Shown here piece after piece: positions 7,115 to 15,949 of a DNA stretch of 64,000 nt. The DNA is taken from NCBI RefSeq assembly GCF_009720825.1, contig NZ_WNKY01000001.1, positions 124,001 through 188,000 on the forward strand, given 5' to 3'. The DNA comes from Duganella radicis (lineage in GTDB: Bacteria; Pseudomonadota; Gammaproteobacteria; Burkholderiales; Burkholderiaceae_D). Below the pieces are notes generated by a model. The model worked only from the letters and a program-made list of their open reading frames with translations. It had not been told where the DNA came from and searched no databases. A program made the translations under genes and the position numbers. Position 1 is the first letter of the stretch. Every line of letters starts with the position of its first letter.

Positions 7115-8098
7115 GTGAGAAATAAGCTGCTATTGCTTTTGACCTTTGCCTTTTTGCTTTCCGGGTGCGCTATGTTGCGTGAAAAGATGATGCCCCCCGA
7201 AGATAATCTTTTGAGTGGGGCGGGCTCGTTGGTGCAGTCTCAATCAAGTGCGGATAAATATGAGCGGATAGATATCAATGCCTTGTTGGCGGAATATCAT
7301 CTGAACAATCAAGATACTGTTTCTAATGAGCTGTCGTCGAAGGCTGATAAGTACAAGTACCTTCGTAATGATTTGCAGGATAGGATATTTGCGGCTTCCA
7401 ATCAGCGGTGTGGCTACTACCTGCGGCAACTGGTTGCATCGAAGGCGCAGACGAAGATGGGGTGGGGCAGTCTCTCACTTCTGCTATCCGGTGCTGCGAG
7501 CGTAACCCATCCGATATCTTCGGCACAAATTCTTGCAGCTGGAAGTGGTGTAGCCACAGGTGTAAATACACTCTATGACGAGACTTATTTTAGCAATTTG
7601 ACCGTGAATGTGATCGTCAGCGGTATCAGCAAACAGCGAGAGGGTCTGTTGGTCCAGTACACTGCATTACGTCAAAAGTCGCTCGTTGAATATCCTGTGA
7701 ATCGTGCGATTGCTGATGCGATTGCGTACCATTCGGCATGCAACATTGTCACCGGGTTGGAGGCTGCGGCAAACGCCCTAAAAGTGGCGCCTGCTGCACC
7801 AAAGCCTGAAGAAGATGGCAAGACAACTTCCGGTGTTGCTCCAGCAGTTTCGATCGCTGGCCAGACTGGCAATGCAGACGTTGCAGGTGTTGCGGCAGCT
7901 CCAGTGGTGCCTGCGGCACCTGCCGTTCCCGCCGCACCTACAGTACCAAGTGCGCCAAAAGTACCCGCAGCTCCAGCAACAGCTGGTTCAAATAACGGTG
8001 CCGCAGCTGCTGGTCCGACTGCGGGGGAGCCTCCGACTGGTCCTTTAAAATCAGCACCAAAACCGGCGACACTGGGAGTCGCACAACAAGTTCAGTAA
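7115..8098 (+). CDS. Hypothetical lipoprotein of the AT-rich islet
   Basis: A 327-residue protein starting at GTG with a GGGG ribosome site 8 bp upstream. A short lipoprotein signal ends in the lipobox LSGC, so it is probably lipidated at Cys18. The middle (residues 40-215) is mixed alpha-helical with no domain I recognise. The last 100 residues are a low-complexity Pro/Ala/Val linker (repeats of VPAAPxVP) ending in PATLGVAQQVQ, which may span the cell wall or present the protein outward. Base composition and codon use (many A/T third positions) differ sharply from neighbours, suggesting transfer. Function unknown; there is no integrase or partner gene nearby. Confidence 0.75.
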   Translation: MRNKLLLLLTFAFLLSGCAMLREKMMPPEDNLLSGAGSLVQSQSSADKYERIDINALLAEYHLNNQDTVSNELSSKADKYKYLRNDLQDRIFAASNQRCGYYLRQLVASKAQTKMGWGSLSLLLSGAASVTHPISSAQILAAGSGVATGVNTLYDETYFSNLTVNVIVSGISKQREGLLVQYTALRQKSLVEYPVNRAIADAIAYHSACNIVTGLEAAANALKVAPAAPKPEEDGKTTSGVAPAVSIAGQTGNADVAGVAAAPVVPAAPAVPAAPTVPSAPKVPAAPATAGSNNGAAAAGPTAGEPPTGPLKSAPKPATLGVAQQVQ

Positions 8099-8145
8099 AT
8101 AGCGATGCGCATTCAACACCGGATTCTCTTATCGCTGACCCCGCG

Positions 8146-8157
8146 CCCCCCCCCCCC
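8146..8157. repeat. Homopolymeric C tract (C12)
   Basis: Twelve consecutive C, 48 bp after the lipoprotein stop, in the gene-free stretch 8099-8316. Such tracts are prone to slippage or to assembly error. No reading frame with coding support crosses it. Confidence 0.85.
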
Positions 8158-8302
8158 AGGCGCACACCGCCGTCGGTGAGCAGCTTGTGCGGGCATTCTT
8201 TTCCAAAGCCAGATCCCCGACCAGCTTTTGACGTGCGCCTGCAAGGCACGGCGGGTTCATATTGCTGCTGAGCAGAAATGCCAATCAACCGTGAAATACG
8301 AC

Positions 8303-8318
8303 CACTCGGCATTTTTTT
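8303..8318. repeat. Direct repeat, right copy, bounding the AT-rich islet
   Basis: Same 16 bp as 6946-6961. It overlaps the stop codon of the leftward GlxA-type regulator (TAA at 8317-8319). Recombination between the copies would leave both the sRNA terminator and that stop codon intact. An AAATGCC/GGCATTT pairing (8276-8282 with 8308-8314) before the T-run might also terminate the lipoprotein transcript, though the loop is long. Confidence 0.7.
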
Positions 8319-9294
8319 AATCTACCCCGGTGGTGGCGAAGCGCTCGCGGTACAGCTTGGGCGTGATGCCCAGCTTTTTCATGAAGACGCGGCGCATGTG
8401 GGCTTCATCGCTGAAGCCGGCGCGCGCGGCCACGGTTTTCAGCGGTAGCGCCAGCTCGGCCAGCAGGCCGGTGCCGCGCTCGAAGCGGCATTGTTCGATG
8501 AATTCCTGCGTGCTCAGACCAACTTCCTGCTGGAACACGCGGGTGAAGTGGCGTTCGCTCATCATGGCTTTTTGCGACAATTGCGCCACGGTCAGGCGCT
8601 GGTGCAGGTTGTCCAGTATCCAGTTTTGCAGCTCGCGGATGTTCGGCCGCGTGGTCCGCTCGCTTAGCAGGTGGGCGCTGAATTGCGACTGGCCGCCGGG
8701 ACGCTTGAGGAACACCACCATCTCGGTCGCCACTTCCAGCGCCAGGTCGCGCCCATAGTCTTCCTCCACCAGGGCCAACGCCAGGTCGATGCCGGCGGTG
8801 ACGCCGGCCGAGGTCCAGATCTTCTCGCAGCGCACGAAGATGGCGTCGGCATCGACGTCGATCGCCGGATATTCGGCTTGCAGGCGTTCGGCCACGCTCC
8901 AGTGGGTGGTGGCGCGCTTGCCATCGAGGACGCCGGCGGCGGCGAGGAAGAAGGCGCCCGAGCACAGCGCGGTCAGGCGCTCGATGCGCGCGGCCACCGC
9001 CGCCACCCAGTCGGTGATGGCGGCGCTGTCCACCAGCGCATCCTGGATGTGGCGCGCGCCGACGATGATGGCGTTGTCGGGCAGCGACAGGGTGTTCAGG
9101 GCTTTGGTGGCGTCCAGCGACATCAGCGTGTCCGAGCGCACCGGCCCGGTCTTGTGCGAGGCGATGCGCACGTCGTAGCCGCTGCCTTTGCCGCGCCGCT
9201 GCAAGTGCAGGTTGGCGTACTCGAACACCGACATCGGGCCGACCGCTTCCATCGCTTTGAATCCGGGATAGACCACGATATCGACTGTTTTCAT
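8317..9294 (-). CDS. GlxA-family AraC-type regulator with DJ-1/PfpI domain
   Basis: A 325-residue protein starting MKTVDIVVYPGFKAMEAVGP. Residues 1-190 form a DJ-1/PfpI (class I glutamine-amidotransferase-like) domain with the nucleophile-elbow segment ALCSGAFFLAAAG and THW. Residues 220-320 form an AraC helix-turn-helix pair: LTVAQLSQKAMMSERHFTRVF, then LKTVAARAGFSDEAHMRRVF. An upstream extension in frame lacks support because it runs across the divergent promoter. It is divergent from the formaldehyde dehydrogenase gene, with 133 bp between starts, and so is the likely local regulator. The ligand is unknown. Confidence 0.88.
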   Translation of the reverse strand: MKTVDIVVYPGFKAMEAVGPMSVFEYANLHLQRRGKGSGYDVRIASHKTGPVRSDTLMSLDATKALNTLSLPDNAIIVGARHIQDALVDSAAITDWVAAVAARIERLTALCSGAFFLAAAGVLDGKRATTHWSVAERLQAEYPAIDVDADAIFVRCEKIWTSAGVTAGIDLALALVEEDYGRDLALEVATEMVVFLKRPGGQSQFSAHLLSERTTRPNIRELQNWILDNLHQRLTVAQLSQKAMMSERHFTRVFQQEVGLSTQEFIEQCRFERGTGLLAELALPLKTVAARAGFSDEAHMRRVFMKKLGITPKLYRERFATTGVD

Positions 9295-9427
9295 GAGGTG
9301 TGCGGGCAGGGCTGTGAAAAATCCGGTCATTATTGTATCAATTCCAGCCATTCTCGACGCGTTACGGCCACACGGCGCGCGCACGCGGCCACAATGGCGG
9401 CTTTGATCGCTACTGGAACCGCACACC

Positions 9428-10534
9428 ATGAAAACCAAAGCCGCAGTTGCCTGGCGCGCCGGCACGCCGCTGACCATCGAGGAAGTCGACCTGCAAGGCC
9501 CGCGCGCGGGCGAGGTGCTGGTCGAGCTCAAGGCCACCGGCATTTGCCATACCGATTACTACACTCTGTCCGGCGCCGATCCGGAAGGCTTGTTCCCGGC
9601 CATCCTCGGCCACGAGGGCGCGGGCGTGGTGGTGGACGTCGGTCCCGGCGTCACCACGCTGAAGAAGGACGACCACGTCATCCCGCTGTACACGCCGGAA
9701 TGCCGCCAGTGCAAATTCTGCCTGTCGAAGAAGACCAATCTGTGCCAGGCTATCCGCGCCACCCAGGGCAAGGGTCTGATGCCGGACGCCACCAGCCGCT
9801 TTTCGCTGGATGGCAAGCCGTTGTTCCACTACATGGGCACTTCCACCTTCTCCAACTACATCGTGGTGCCGGAAATCGCGCTGGCGAAAATCCGTTCCGA
9901 CGCGCCGTTCGATAAAGTCTGCTACATCGGCTGCGGCGTCACCACCGGGGTGGGTGCCGTGCTGTTCTCGGCCAAGGTGGAGGCGGGCGCCAATGTGGTG
10001 GTGTTCGGCCTGGGCGGCATCGGCCTGAACGTCATTCAGGCGGCCAGGATGGTCGGCGCCGACAAGATCATCGGCATTGACATCAACCCGGCGCGCCAGG
10101 AGATCGGCCGCAAGTTCGGCATGACCCACTTCATCAATCCAAATGAAGTGGAAAACGTGGTGGACGCCATCGTGCAGCTGACCGACGGCGGCGCCGACTA
10201 CAGCTTCGAATGCGTCGGCAACACCACCCTCATGCGCCAGGCGCTGGAGTGCACGCACAAGGGCTGGGGCCAGTCCTTCATCATCGGCGTGGCGGCGGCG
10301 GGCCAGGAAATCTCGACCCGTCCATTCCAGCTGGTGACCGGTCGTGAATGGAAAGGCTCGGCCTTTGGCGGCGCCCGCGGCCGCACCGACGTGCCGAAGA
10401 TCGTTGATTGGTACATGGAAGGCAAGCTGAATATCGACGACCTGATCACCCATCGCCTGAAGCTGGAAGACATCAACCAGGGCTTCGATCTGATGAAGAG
10501 CGGCGAGTCGATCCGTTCGGTGGTGCTGTACTAA
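9428..10534 (+). CDS. frmA: S-(hydroxymethyl)glutathione dehydrogenase / class III alcohol dehydrogenase
   Basis: A 368-residue zinc medium-chain dehydrogenase, the family length. The catalytic zinc site shows CHTDYYTLSG and GHEGAGVV. The structural zinc site has four cysteines in CRQCKFC and NLC. The class III signature GTSTFSNYIVV is followed by the Rossmann GLGGIGLN. It oxidises S-hydroxymethylglutathione, formed from formaldehyde and glutathione, to S-formylglutathione with NAD+, and can reduce S-nitrosoglutathione. No S-formylglutathione hydrolase gene adjoins it here. Confidence 0.96.
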   Translation: MKTKAAVAWRAGTPLTIEEVDLQGPRAGEVLVELKATGICHTDYYTLSGADPEGLFPAILGHEGAGVVVDVGPGVTTLKKDDHVIPLYTPECRQCKFCLSKKTNLCQAIRATQGKGLMPDATSRFSLDGKPLFHYMGTSTFSNYIVVPEIALAKIRSDAPFDKVCYIGCGVTTGVGAVLFSAKVEAGANVVVFGLGGIGLNVIQAARMVGADKIIGIDINPARQEIGRKFGMTHFINPNEVENVVDAIVQLTDGGADYSFECVGNTTLMRQALECTHKGWGQSFIIGVAAAGQEISTRPFQLVTGREWKGSAFGGARGRTDVPKIVDWYMEGKLNIDDLITHRLKLEDINQGFDLMKSGESIRSVVLY

Positions 10535-10535
10535 G

Positions 10536-11189
10536 TCAGCTGCCTTGTTGCAGCTGTGAGATGCGCTGCGCCTGTTCGAACACGGCGCGCGCGGTCAGGT
10601 TGAAGCCGGACACCGGCATTTCGGCCGCCCGCAGCGCGCCCACCACCCAGGAATTGCAGTTGTTGAGCAGGCTGTAGTTGCCGGTGGCCTGATAGAAGCG
10701 GTCGGGATTGTCGGGTTGCTTGCCAAGGTTGATGGGCGTGCCGTCCGGCGCGGCGGCGATGCTGCGGTCGATATAGTCCACCAGTTCGCGGAAGCCGCGT
10801 TCCGTCACCGCCAGCGCGACCACGTCGCCCGCCTGCGCGCCCAGCGGCGGATTGGTGTCGCGGCCGCCCACCTGCAAGGCGGGATAGTCCGACGCCACCA
10901 GCGCCTTCACCGCCTTGGACAAGGGCGGATGCGCCATCACGAAATACTCGCCGTCGCCCCAGCCGACCAGCACATATTTGTGCTCGCCGATACCGGCTTT
11001 CAGCTTGCCGCTGCGGGCCAGGATGGACGGGCCGTCAAACAACAGCGCGGTATGCCAGCCGTACTGCACCACATAAACCGTATGCGGCGTCGGCGCCGCC
11101 GGCAGGTCCGAGCGGGCCGGCACGCCGGCGCAGCCGCTCAGAAACAGGGCGAAAACAAGAATGGCAAGCGGTCGGAAAATCGATCTCAT
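10536..11189 (-). CDS. DUF2459-family lipoprotein
   Basis: A 217-residue exported protein with the lipobox LSGC at about residue 20. The conserved DUF2459 features are seen: VVQYGWHTALLF, then VLVGWGDGEYF, and a late YSLLNNCNSWVV with the cysteine expected of an NlpC/P60-like papain fold. The His, Asp and Cys suggest a hydrolase, but no activity is established for the family to my knowledge. Convergent with frmA, with one base between stops. Confidence 0.75.
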   Translation of the reverse strand: MRSIFRPLAILVFALFLSGCAGVPARSDLPAAPTPHTVYVVQYGWHTALLFDGPSILARSGKLKAGIGEHKYVLVGWGDGEYFVMAHPPLSKAVKALVASDYPALQVGGRDTNPPLGAQAGDVVALAVTERGFRELVDYIDRSIAAAPDGTPINLGKQPDNPDRFYQATGNYSLLNNCNSWVVGALRAAEMPVSGFNLTARAVFEQAQRISQLQQGS

Positions 11190-11216
11190 CAGGTTAGGGC
11201 GGCAAAGTCGGCGATT

Positions 11217-13214
11217 TTACAACGCCGACCAGCTGAAGCGCACGCCGTCGCTGCCGTCGGGGATGGGGCCGGGACTGTCGGCCACGAGGGCGCCGCTTTG
11301 CGGGTGGATGCGCAGGTAGAAATTGGTTTGCAGCGACATCAGCAGCAGCTCGCCGGTGGGTGTTTCCATCCACTGGAAGGCTTGCGGAATGCCGGGACGG
11401 GCGGCCTGAAGCGAAGCGCTGCCATCGGCGCCGATGCTCAGGTAGTTATCGCCCGCTTGCAGCGCCACCCGGCCGAGGCCGAGGTCGCGCACGGTGAAGT
11501 TGAGCGTTTGCGCCGGCGCCCGCCCAGCGGCAGCCTTCAGCTGGATCGCCCGCTCGTACGGGATGGGACGCATCAGGCCGCGCGGGTGGGGCTGGTTGAT
11601 CTCGATGCTGTCGAAGTCCGCCGCGCCGCCGTTCTGCTTGCCGGTGTTGTAATTGAACAGCGCGTAGCGTACGCCCTGGAAGGTGGTCAGCTGGAAGATC
11701 ATGGTGAACTCGGCGCCGATCGGCTGGAAATTCTGGCCATCGGTGGAATAGCTGAAGCGGGCTTTCTCTTTCAGGAAGTCGCAATCGGCGCGCAGCCACA
11801 AACGGGTGGCGGTGATGGGCACGCGCACGGTTTGGTTGCGGGCCTGGTCGAACAAGGCCAATGACAGCTTGCTGTTTTTGCGCTCCACACCCAGCGTGGC
11901 GTAGGGCAGGTTGAGCAAGGCGAGACCGGCGACATCATTATCCAGCAGGCCCGCCACGTCCAGCGCCACGGTGGGCGTGGACATCGGCCCGATGGCGCGC
12001 TGCGTCAGCGTGTTGCGCGCGTCCCAGAACGAGGTGGCGGGCATGGAGCGCAGACGCAGGAAGCCGGGACGCTCGCTGAGCGACCAGCGGTCTTCCACTG
12101 GCACATGGTTCCACTGCCACAGCGGCTTGAGCGCCGGATCGGAGAAATCGTCATTGCGCTCGAACGGCACTTTGACCGGCTGCCGCTCCGCCGTGCGCGG
12201 CTTGACCCAGGTGCGCGGATTGCGTCCCAGGTTGCCGGGCAGGCCAAAGTACGGCCAGCCGTCCTTCCACGTGATCGGCGCAAGGCTGAGCAGTCGGCCG
12301 ACCGAGTTATAGTCCATCATCGAGAAGCCCCACCATTCACCGGCCTCGGTCAGCACGATGCCGCCCTGGTGCATGGCGGTGCCATCGCGCGAGGCCGGAT
12401 TCGGCGGGCTGACGTCAAATGGATACGCCTTGTTGTTCAAGCGGTAGCCGCGCACCAGCCCAAAGCCTTCGTCCTTGCTGATGGCCTGATTGACTTCGTA
12501 TGGGCCGTACACATGATCGGCGCGCGCGGCCGGCATGCGGAAGCCGCCCGCATAGTTCGCGCTCAGGATGTAGTACTTGCCGCCGATTTTGTAGAAGTGC
12601 GCGCCTTCGCCCATGCCGTCGGTCTTGGCGAACAACACCTTCTCGGTGTTGGGCACGATGTCCAGCAGGTCATCGGTCAACTGGGCGATGTGCAGGTCCT
12701 GATGCCCCCACACCGCGTAGGCCTTGCCGTCATCGTCGAACAGCACCGACAGGTCGTGCAGGCTGCGCTTCATTTCCCAGTGCGTCCACGGGCCGCGTGG
12801 ATTGATGGCGGAATAGATCTGCGTGCCGCGTCCATTCACATTGCTGAAGATGTAGAACACGCCGTTGCGGTGGCGCAGGCTGGGCGCCCAGATGCCCTGG
12901 CCGTAGATGTTCTTGCCGCCCTCCAGCCGGTAGGCCGGGCCGAAGTCGAGGCGCTCGGCGGCGTAGCTGAGGAGTTCCCAGTTGACCAGGTCTTTCGAAC
13001 GCAGCACCGGCAGCCCTGGCATGGCGTGCATGGTGGTGCCGGTGAGGTAGAACCAGTCGTTCACGCGGATGATGTCCGGGTCGGAGAACTCGTCGTAGAA
13101 CAACGGATTGGTGAAGGTGCCGTTGCCGTTGTCGGGTGTCCAGTTTTGCACTGGCTGCGCCTGTGCTGAAAACAGGACGGCCAGCAGGGCAAGACAGGCG
13201 GCTCGCTTCATCAT
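11217..13214 (-). CDS. Glycoside hydrolase family 43 protein (beta-xylosidase / arabinofuranosidase type)
   Basis: A 665-residue secreted enzyme with signal peptide ending AVLFSAQA. The five-bladed propeller shows the catalytic trio: Asp in FSDPDIIRV (base), Asp in LHDLSVLFDDDGK (pKa modulator) and Glu in MGEGAHFYK (acid). A beta-sandwich of the GH43_C2 type follows (DDFSDPALKPLWQWN to about residue 530). A C-terminal 130 residues resembles a beta-trefoil-like carbohydrate-binding module (ALQAGDNYLSIGADG). The start at 13214 has an AAGGA ribosome site inside the end of the GH2 gene, 4 bp upstream. It acts with GH2 on xylan or arabinan side chains; exact linkage unknown. Confidence 0.9.
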   Translation of the reverse strand: MMKRAACLALLAVLFSAQAQPVQNWTPDNGNGTFTNPLFYDEFSDPDIIRVNDWFYLTGTTMHAMPGLPVLRSKDLVNWELLSYAAERLDFGPAYRLEGGKNIYGQGIWAPSLRHRNGVFYIFSNVNGRGTQIYSAINPRGPWTHWEMKRSLHDLSVLFDDDGKAYAVWGHQDLHIAQLTDDLLDIVPNTEKVLFAKTDGMGEGAHFYKIGGKYYILSANYAGGFRMPAARADHVYGPYEVNQAISKDEGFGLVRGYRLNNKAYPFDVSPPNPASRDGTAMHQGGIVLTEAGEWWGFSMMDYNSVGRLLSLAPITWKDGWPYFGLPGNLGRNPRTWVKPRTAERQPVKVPFERNDDFSDPALKPLWQWNHVPVEDRWSLSERPGFLRLRSMPATSFWDARNTLTQRAIGPMSTPTVALDVAGLLDNDVAGLALLNLPYATLGVERKNSKLSLALFDQARNQTVRVPITATRLWLRADCDFLKEKARFSYSTDGQNFQPIGAEFTMIFQLTTFQGVRYALFNYNTGKQNGGAADFDSIEINQPHPRGLMRPIPYERAIQLKAAAGRAPAQTLNFTVRDLGLGRVALQAGDNYLSIGADGSASLQAARPGIPQAFQWMETPTGELLLMSLQTNFYLRIHPQSGALVADSPGPIPDGSDGVRFSWSAL

Positions 13215-13218
13215 GTTT

Positions 13219-15873
13219 TTAACGTCCTTGTAGTTGTATGGTGGCGGTTTGCAGCCCTTCGGCCGTGGCCCGTACCGTGATGATGCCACGTTGACCGGGC
13301 TTTGTGCGTACAATGGCAAGCGCCAAGCCATTGAAGGCGGCGCGTTCGGGCGACTTGAAGGATTCAAGATTGGTCGGATCGCCGTTGTCGGTGGCGACCA
13401 GCTCTCCCGGGCCTTCCACCGTGAAGCGGATACGCTGGTCGGCGCGCGGCGCGGTGATGCCGTTGGCGTCGGTCACGCGCACGGTGATGAAGGACAGGTC
13501 GCGGCCATCGGCGGCGATGGTGCCACGGTCGGCGCTGGCCTGCAAGGCAGCCGGCGCCTGCGCGGTTTTCACCGAGGAGCGCGCCCATTCCTTGCCGTCC
13601 TTGTAGGCGATCACGCTGATTTCGCCCGGTTCGTAGACCACGTAATCCCAGCGCAGGCGGTACTCGTAGGGCGCTTTCTTGCGGCGTCCTTGCGATTTGC
13701 CGTTGACGAACAGCTCCGCCTCGTCGCCGGAGGTGAACAGATGCACCGGCGTGACTTCGCCCACGCGCTCCGGCCAGGTCCAATGCGGCAGCAGGTGCGC
13801 CAGCGGCAGGTCCGGACGCCAGCGCGACTGGTACAGGTAGTAGCGGTCTTTCGGGAAGCCGGCCAGGTCGATGATGCCCGAATAGGAACTGCGCGCGCCG
13901 TAGTAGGGCGTCGGCTCGCCGAGGTAGTCCCAGCCGGTCCACACAAATTCGCCCGCCACGTAAGGGTTCTGGTCCTGCGCCGCCCACGAGCGGTCGGCGG
14001 AGCTGCCGAAATCGGCGGCGAACAATTCGTAGGCACTGACCTGCTGGCGTTTCGGATCGCCGCCTGCGCCCGGCCGTACCGGCGCGCTGTTCACGCCCGG
14101 CACCGGGAACTGGTATTCGCCACGGCTGCTCAGCGCCGACGCGCTCTCGGTCGACAGGATCATCTTGTTGGGGAATTTCTGGTGGAAGCCGGGGAACTGG
14201 CCGGGCAGGCTGCGGATGCCGGCGCCCTGGTAATTCAGGCTGATGACGTCCACCGTGGCCGGCAAGGCCATGTCAGGCTTGGCGTAGTTCATGGCGCCGG
14301 TAATGGGGCGGGTCGGATCTTCTTCGCGTGCGATGTTCACCAGTTTGGTGCCGATCGCCGCGCCGGCCTCGCCCGTGTATTGTTCGCCCACCTCGTTCCC
14401 CACGCTCCACATGATGATGGAAGGGTGATTGCGGTCGCGCCGCAGCATGGCGCGCAAGTCCTGCTCGTACCAGTCGGGGAAGATCAGGTGGAAGTCGAGC
14501 GGGGTTTTCTTGCGCTCCCAGGAATCGAACACTTCGTCCATCACCAGGATGCCCATGCGGTCGGTCAGTTCCAGCAGTTCCGGCGCCGGCGGGTTGTGGC
14601 TCATGCGGACGGCATTGGCGCCCATCTCCTGTAGCATTTGCAGCTGGCGCTCGGCGGCGCGCACATTGAAGGCCGCGCCCAGCGCACCGAGATCGTGGTG
14701 GTTATTGACGCCGTTGATCATGATCTTTTCGCCGTTGACGAACAGGCCGTGGTCAGGGTCGAAACGCAGCGAGCGGATGCCGAACGGCGTCTCGTAGCTG
14801 TCGACCGCCATGCCGTTGCGGCTGACCGTGGTCACGGCCACATAGCGGTTGGGCCGCTGTTGCGGCAATGGTCCCCACAAACGCGGCTGCGCGATGCGCG
14901 CCGTGGCGTTGACGGTGGCGCTGCCGCGTGCGGCCACGCTCACGCGCTGCACCGGCAGGGTGGCGACGGCGCTGCCGCTACGCTTGCCGTCTTCACCCAG
15001 CACGAACAGCTGCGTGCCGACGTCCAGCGCGGCGGCTTCCTTGCCGTCGTTATCGACGGTGACGGCCAGCGCCACCTGCGCCGTTTCGCGCGAGACTTCC
15101 GGCGTGCGCACCACCGTGCCCCAATGCGCCACGTGTACCGGATCGTTCATCGACAGCCACACATTGCGGTACAAGCCCGCGCCCGGATACCAGCGCGCCG
15201 ACTCGGCCGGATTATCGAGCCGGATCGCCAGCTGGTTGCTGCCGCCTGGCGTCACGTAAGGCGTGAGGTCGAGGCGGAACGCGTTGTAGCCGTAGGGCCA
15301 GCCGCCCACCAGCCGGCCGTTGAGCCACACGCTGGCATGCGACATGGCGCCGTCGATGTCGAGGAAGATGGACTTGCCCTTGTCGCGCGCCGGAATGTCC
15401 AGTTGTTTGCGGTACCACGCCGGGCCCCACGTGGTCAGCCGACCCATGCCACCATACGGGCCGGTGGCCAGGAAGGGGCCTTCGATGGCCCAGTCGTGCG
15501 GCAGCGTGACGGCGCGCCATGCGCGGTCGTCAAAGTCGGCGCGCAGCAACGGCAGGGGAATGGCGGGATCGGCGGCCGGGCGTGGCGCGCGTTTGGCGGG
15601 ATCGGCGACGAAGGCGTTGCCGCTCGGGAGTATCCACGGCTTGAGCAGGCCTTCGGCGGGGCGCTGGACCTTCTCGGCCTCGTCGGGGCGGGCGTCGGCC
15701 ACCTTGCCATCGGCGCTTTGCCTGATCTCCGGACGTACGTCGTATTGCAATTTGGCGCTAAAGCCCTCGGGATCGCCGCGCTGGAAGCGCCAGCCGTCAT
15801 TGATGGAGTGGCGTTCTGCCTGGGAAGCGAGGGGCAGCAGGGCCAGCAGGCCGGCGCCGAGGTAGCGGTGCAT
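13219..15873 (-). CDS. Glycoside hydrolase family 2 (beta-galactosidase-like) secreted enzyme
   Basis: An 884-residue protein with signal peptide ending LASQA. The domain order is GH2 sugar-binding (TLPHDWAIEGPF, residues 125-270), immunoglobulin-like, and TIM barrel. The acid/base is Glu in WSVGNEVG and the nucleophile is Glu in LSTESAS. After the barrel come a DUF4982-like domain (DEAELFVNGKSQG) and a C-terminal Ig-like domain (TVEGPGELVATDNGD). This architecture is common in exo-acting beta-galactosidases and beta-glucuronidases of polysaccharide loci. A GGAG ribosome site precedes the start. It is first in a two-gene operon with GH43, under LacI-type control. Confidence 0.92.
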   Translation of the reverse strand: MHRYLGAGLLALLPLASQAERHSINDGWRFQRGDPEGFSAKLQYDVRPEIRQSADGKVADARPDEAEKVQRPAEGLLKPWILPSGNAFVADPAKRAPRPAADPAIPLPLLRADFDDRAWRAVTLPHDWAIEGPFLATGPYGGMGRLTTWGPAWYRKQLDIPARDKGKSIFLDIDGAMSHASVWLNGRLVGGWPYGYNAFRLDLTPYVTPGGSNQLAIRLDNPAESARWYPGAGLYRNVWLSMNDPVHVAHWGTVVRTPEVSRETAQVALAVTVDNDGKEAAALDVGTQLFVLGEDGKRSGSAVATLPVQRVSVAARGSATVNATARIAQPRLWGPLPQQRPNRYVAVTTVSRNGMAVDSYETPFGIRSLRFDPDHGLFVNGEKIMINGVNNHHDLGALGAAFNVRAAERQLQMLQEMGANAVRMSHNPPAPELLELTDRMGILVMDEVFDSWERKKTPLDFHLIFPDWYEQDLRAMLRRDRNHPSIIMWSVGNEVGEQYTGEAGAAIGTKLVNIAREEDPTRPITGAMNYAKPDMALPATVDVISLNYQGAGIRSLPGQFPGFHQKFPNKMILSTESASALSSRGEYQFPVPGVNSAPVRPGAGGDPKRQQVSAYELFAADFGSSADRSWAAQDQNPYVAGEFVWTGWDYLGEPTPYYGARSSYSGIIDLAGFPKDRYYLYQSRWRPDLPLAHLLPHWTWPERVGEVTPVHLFTSGDEAELFVNGKSQGRRKKAPYEYRLRWDYVVYEPGEISVIAYKDGKEWARSSVKTAQAPAALQASADRGTIAADGRDLSFITVRVTDANGITAPRADQRIRFTVEGPGELVATDNGDPTNLESFKSPERAAFNGLALAIVRTKPGQRGIITVRATAEGLQTATIQLQGR

Positions 15874-15894
15874 ATTGTCTCCTATTAGTAAAAT

Positions 15895-15912
15895 AATGAT
15901 AGCGCAATCATT
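15895..15912. promoter_or_regulatory. LacI-type operator on the GH2-GH43 promoter
   Basis: Imperfect 18-bp palindrome AATGATAGCGCAATCATT centred on GCGC. It overlaps the leftward -10 element. A second version of the core lies at 15931-15944. Confidence 0.65.
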
Positions 15913-15924
15913 TTGATTTGTCAG
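15896..15924 (-). promoter_or_regulatory. Predicted promoter of the GH2-GH43 operon
   Basis: Reading leftward: CTGACA at 15924-15919, 17-bp spacer, TATCAT at 15901-15896. The -10 is buried in the operator at 15895-15912. Confidence 0.55.
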
Positions 15925-15930
15925 TTAGAA

Positions 15931-15944
15931 TGATTACGCAATCA
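15931..15944. promoter_or_regulatory. Second LacI-type operator, next to the regulator start
   Basis: TGATTACGCAATCA shares the TGATnnCGCAATCA core with the site at 15895-15912. It lies 5 bp before the regulator's first ATG and so probably gives autoregulation. Confidence 0.6.
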
Positions 15945-15949
15945 ACGTC

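Noticed and set aside
7938..8312. A 124-residue frame on the - strand crossing the C-tract
   Set aside because: Antisense to the lipoprotein tail, and the poly-C makes an artificial glycine run.
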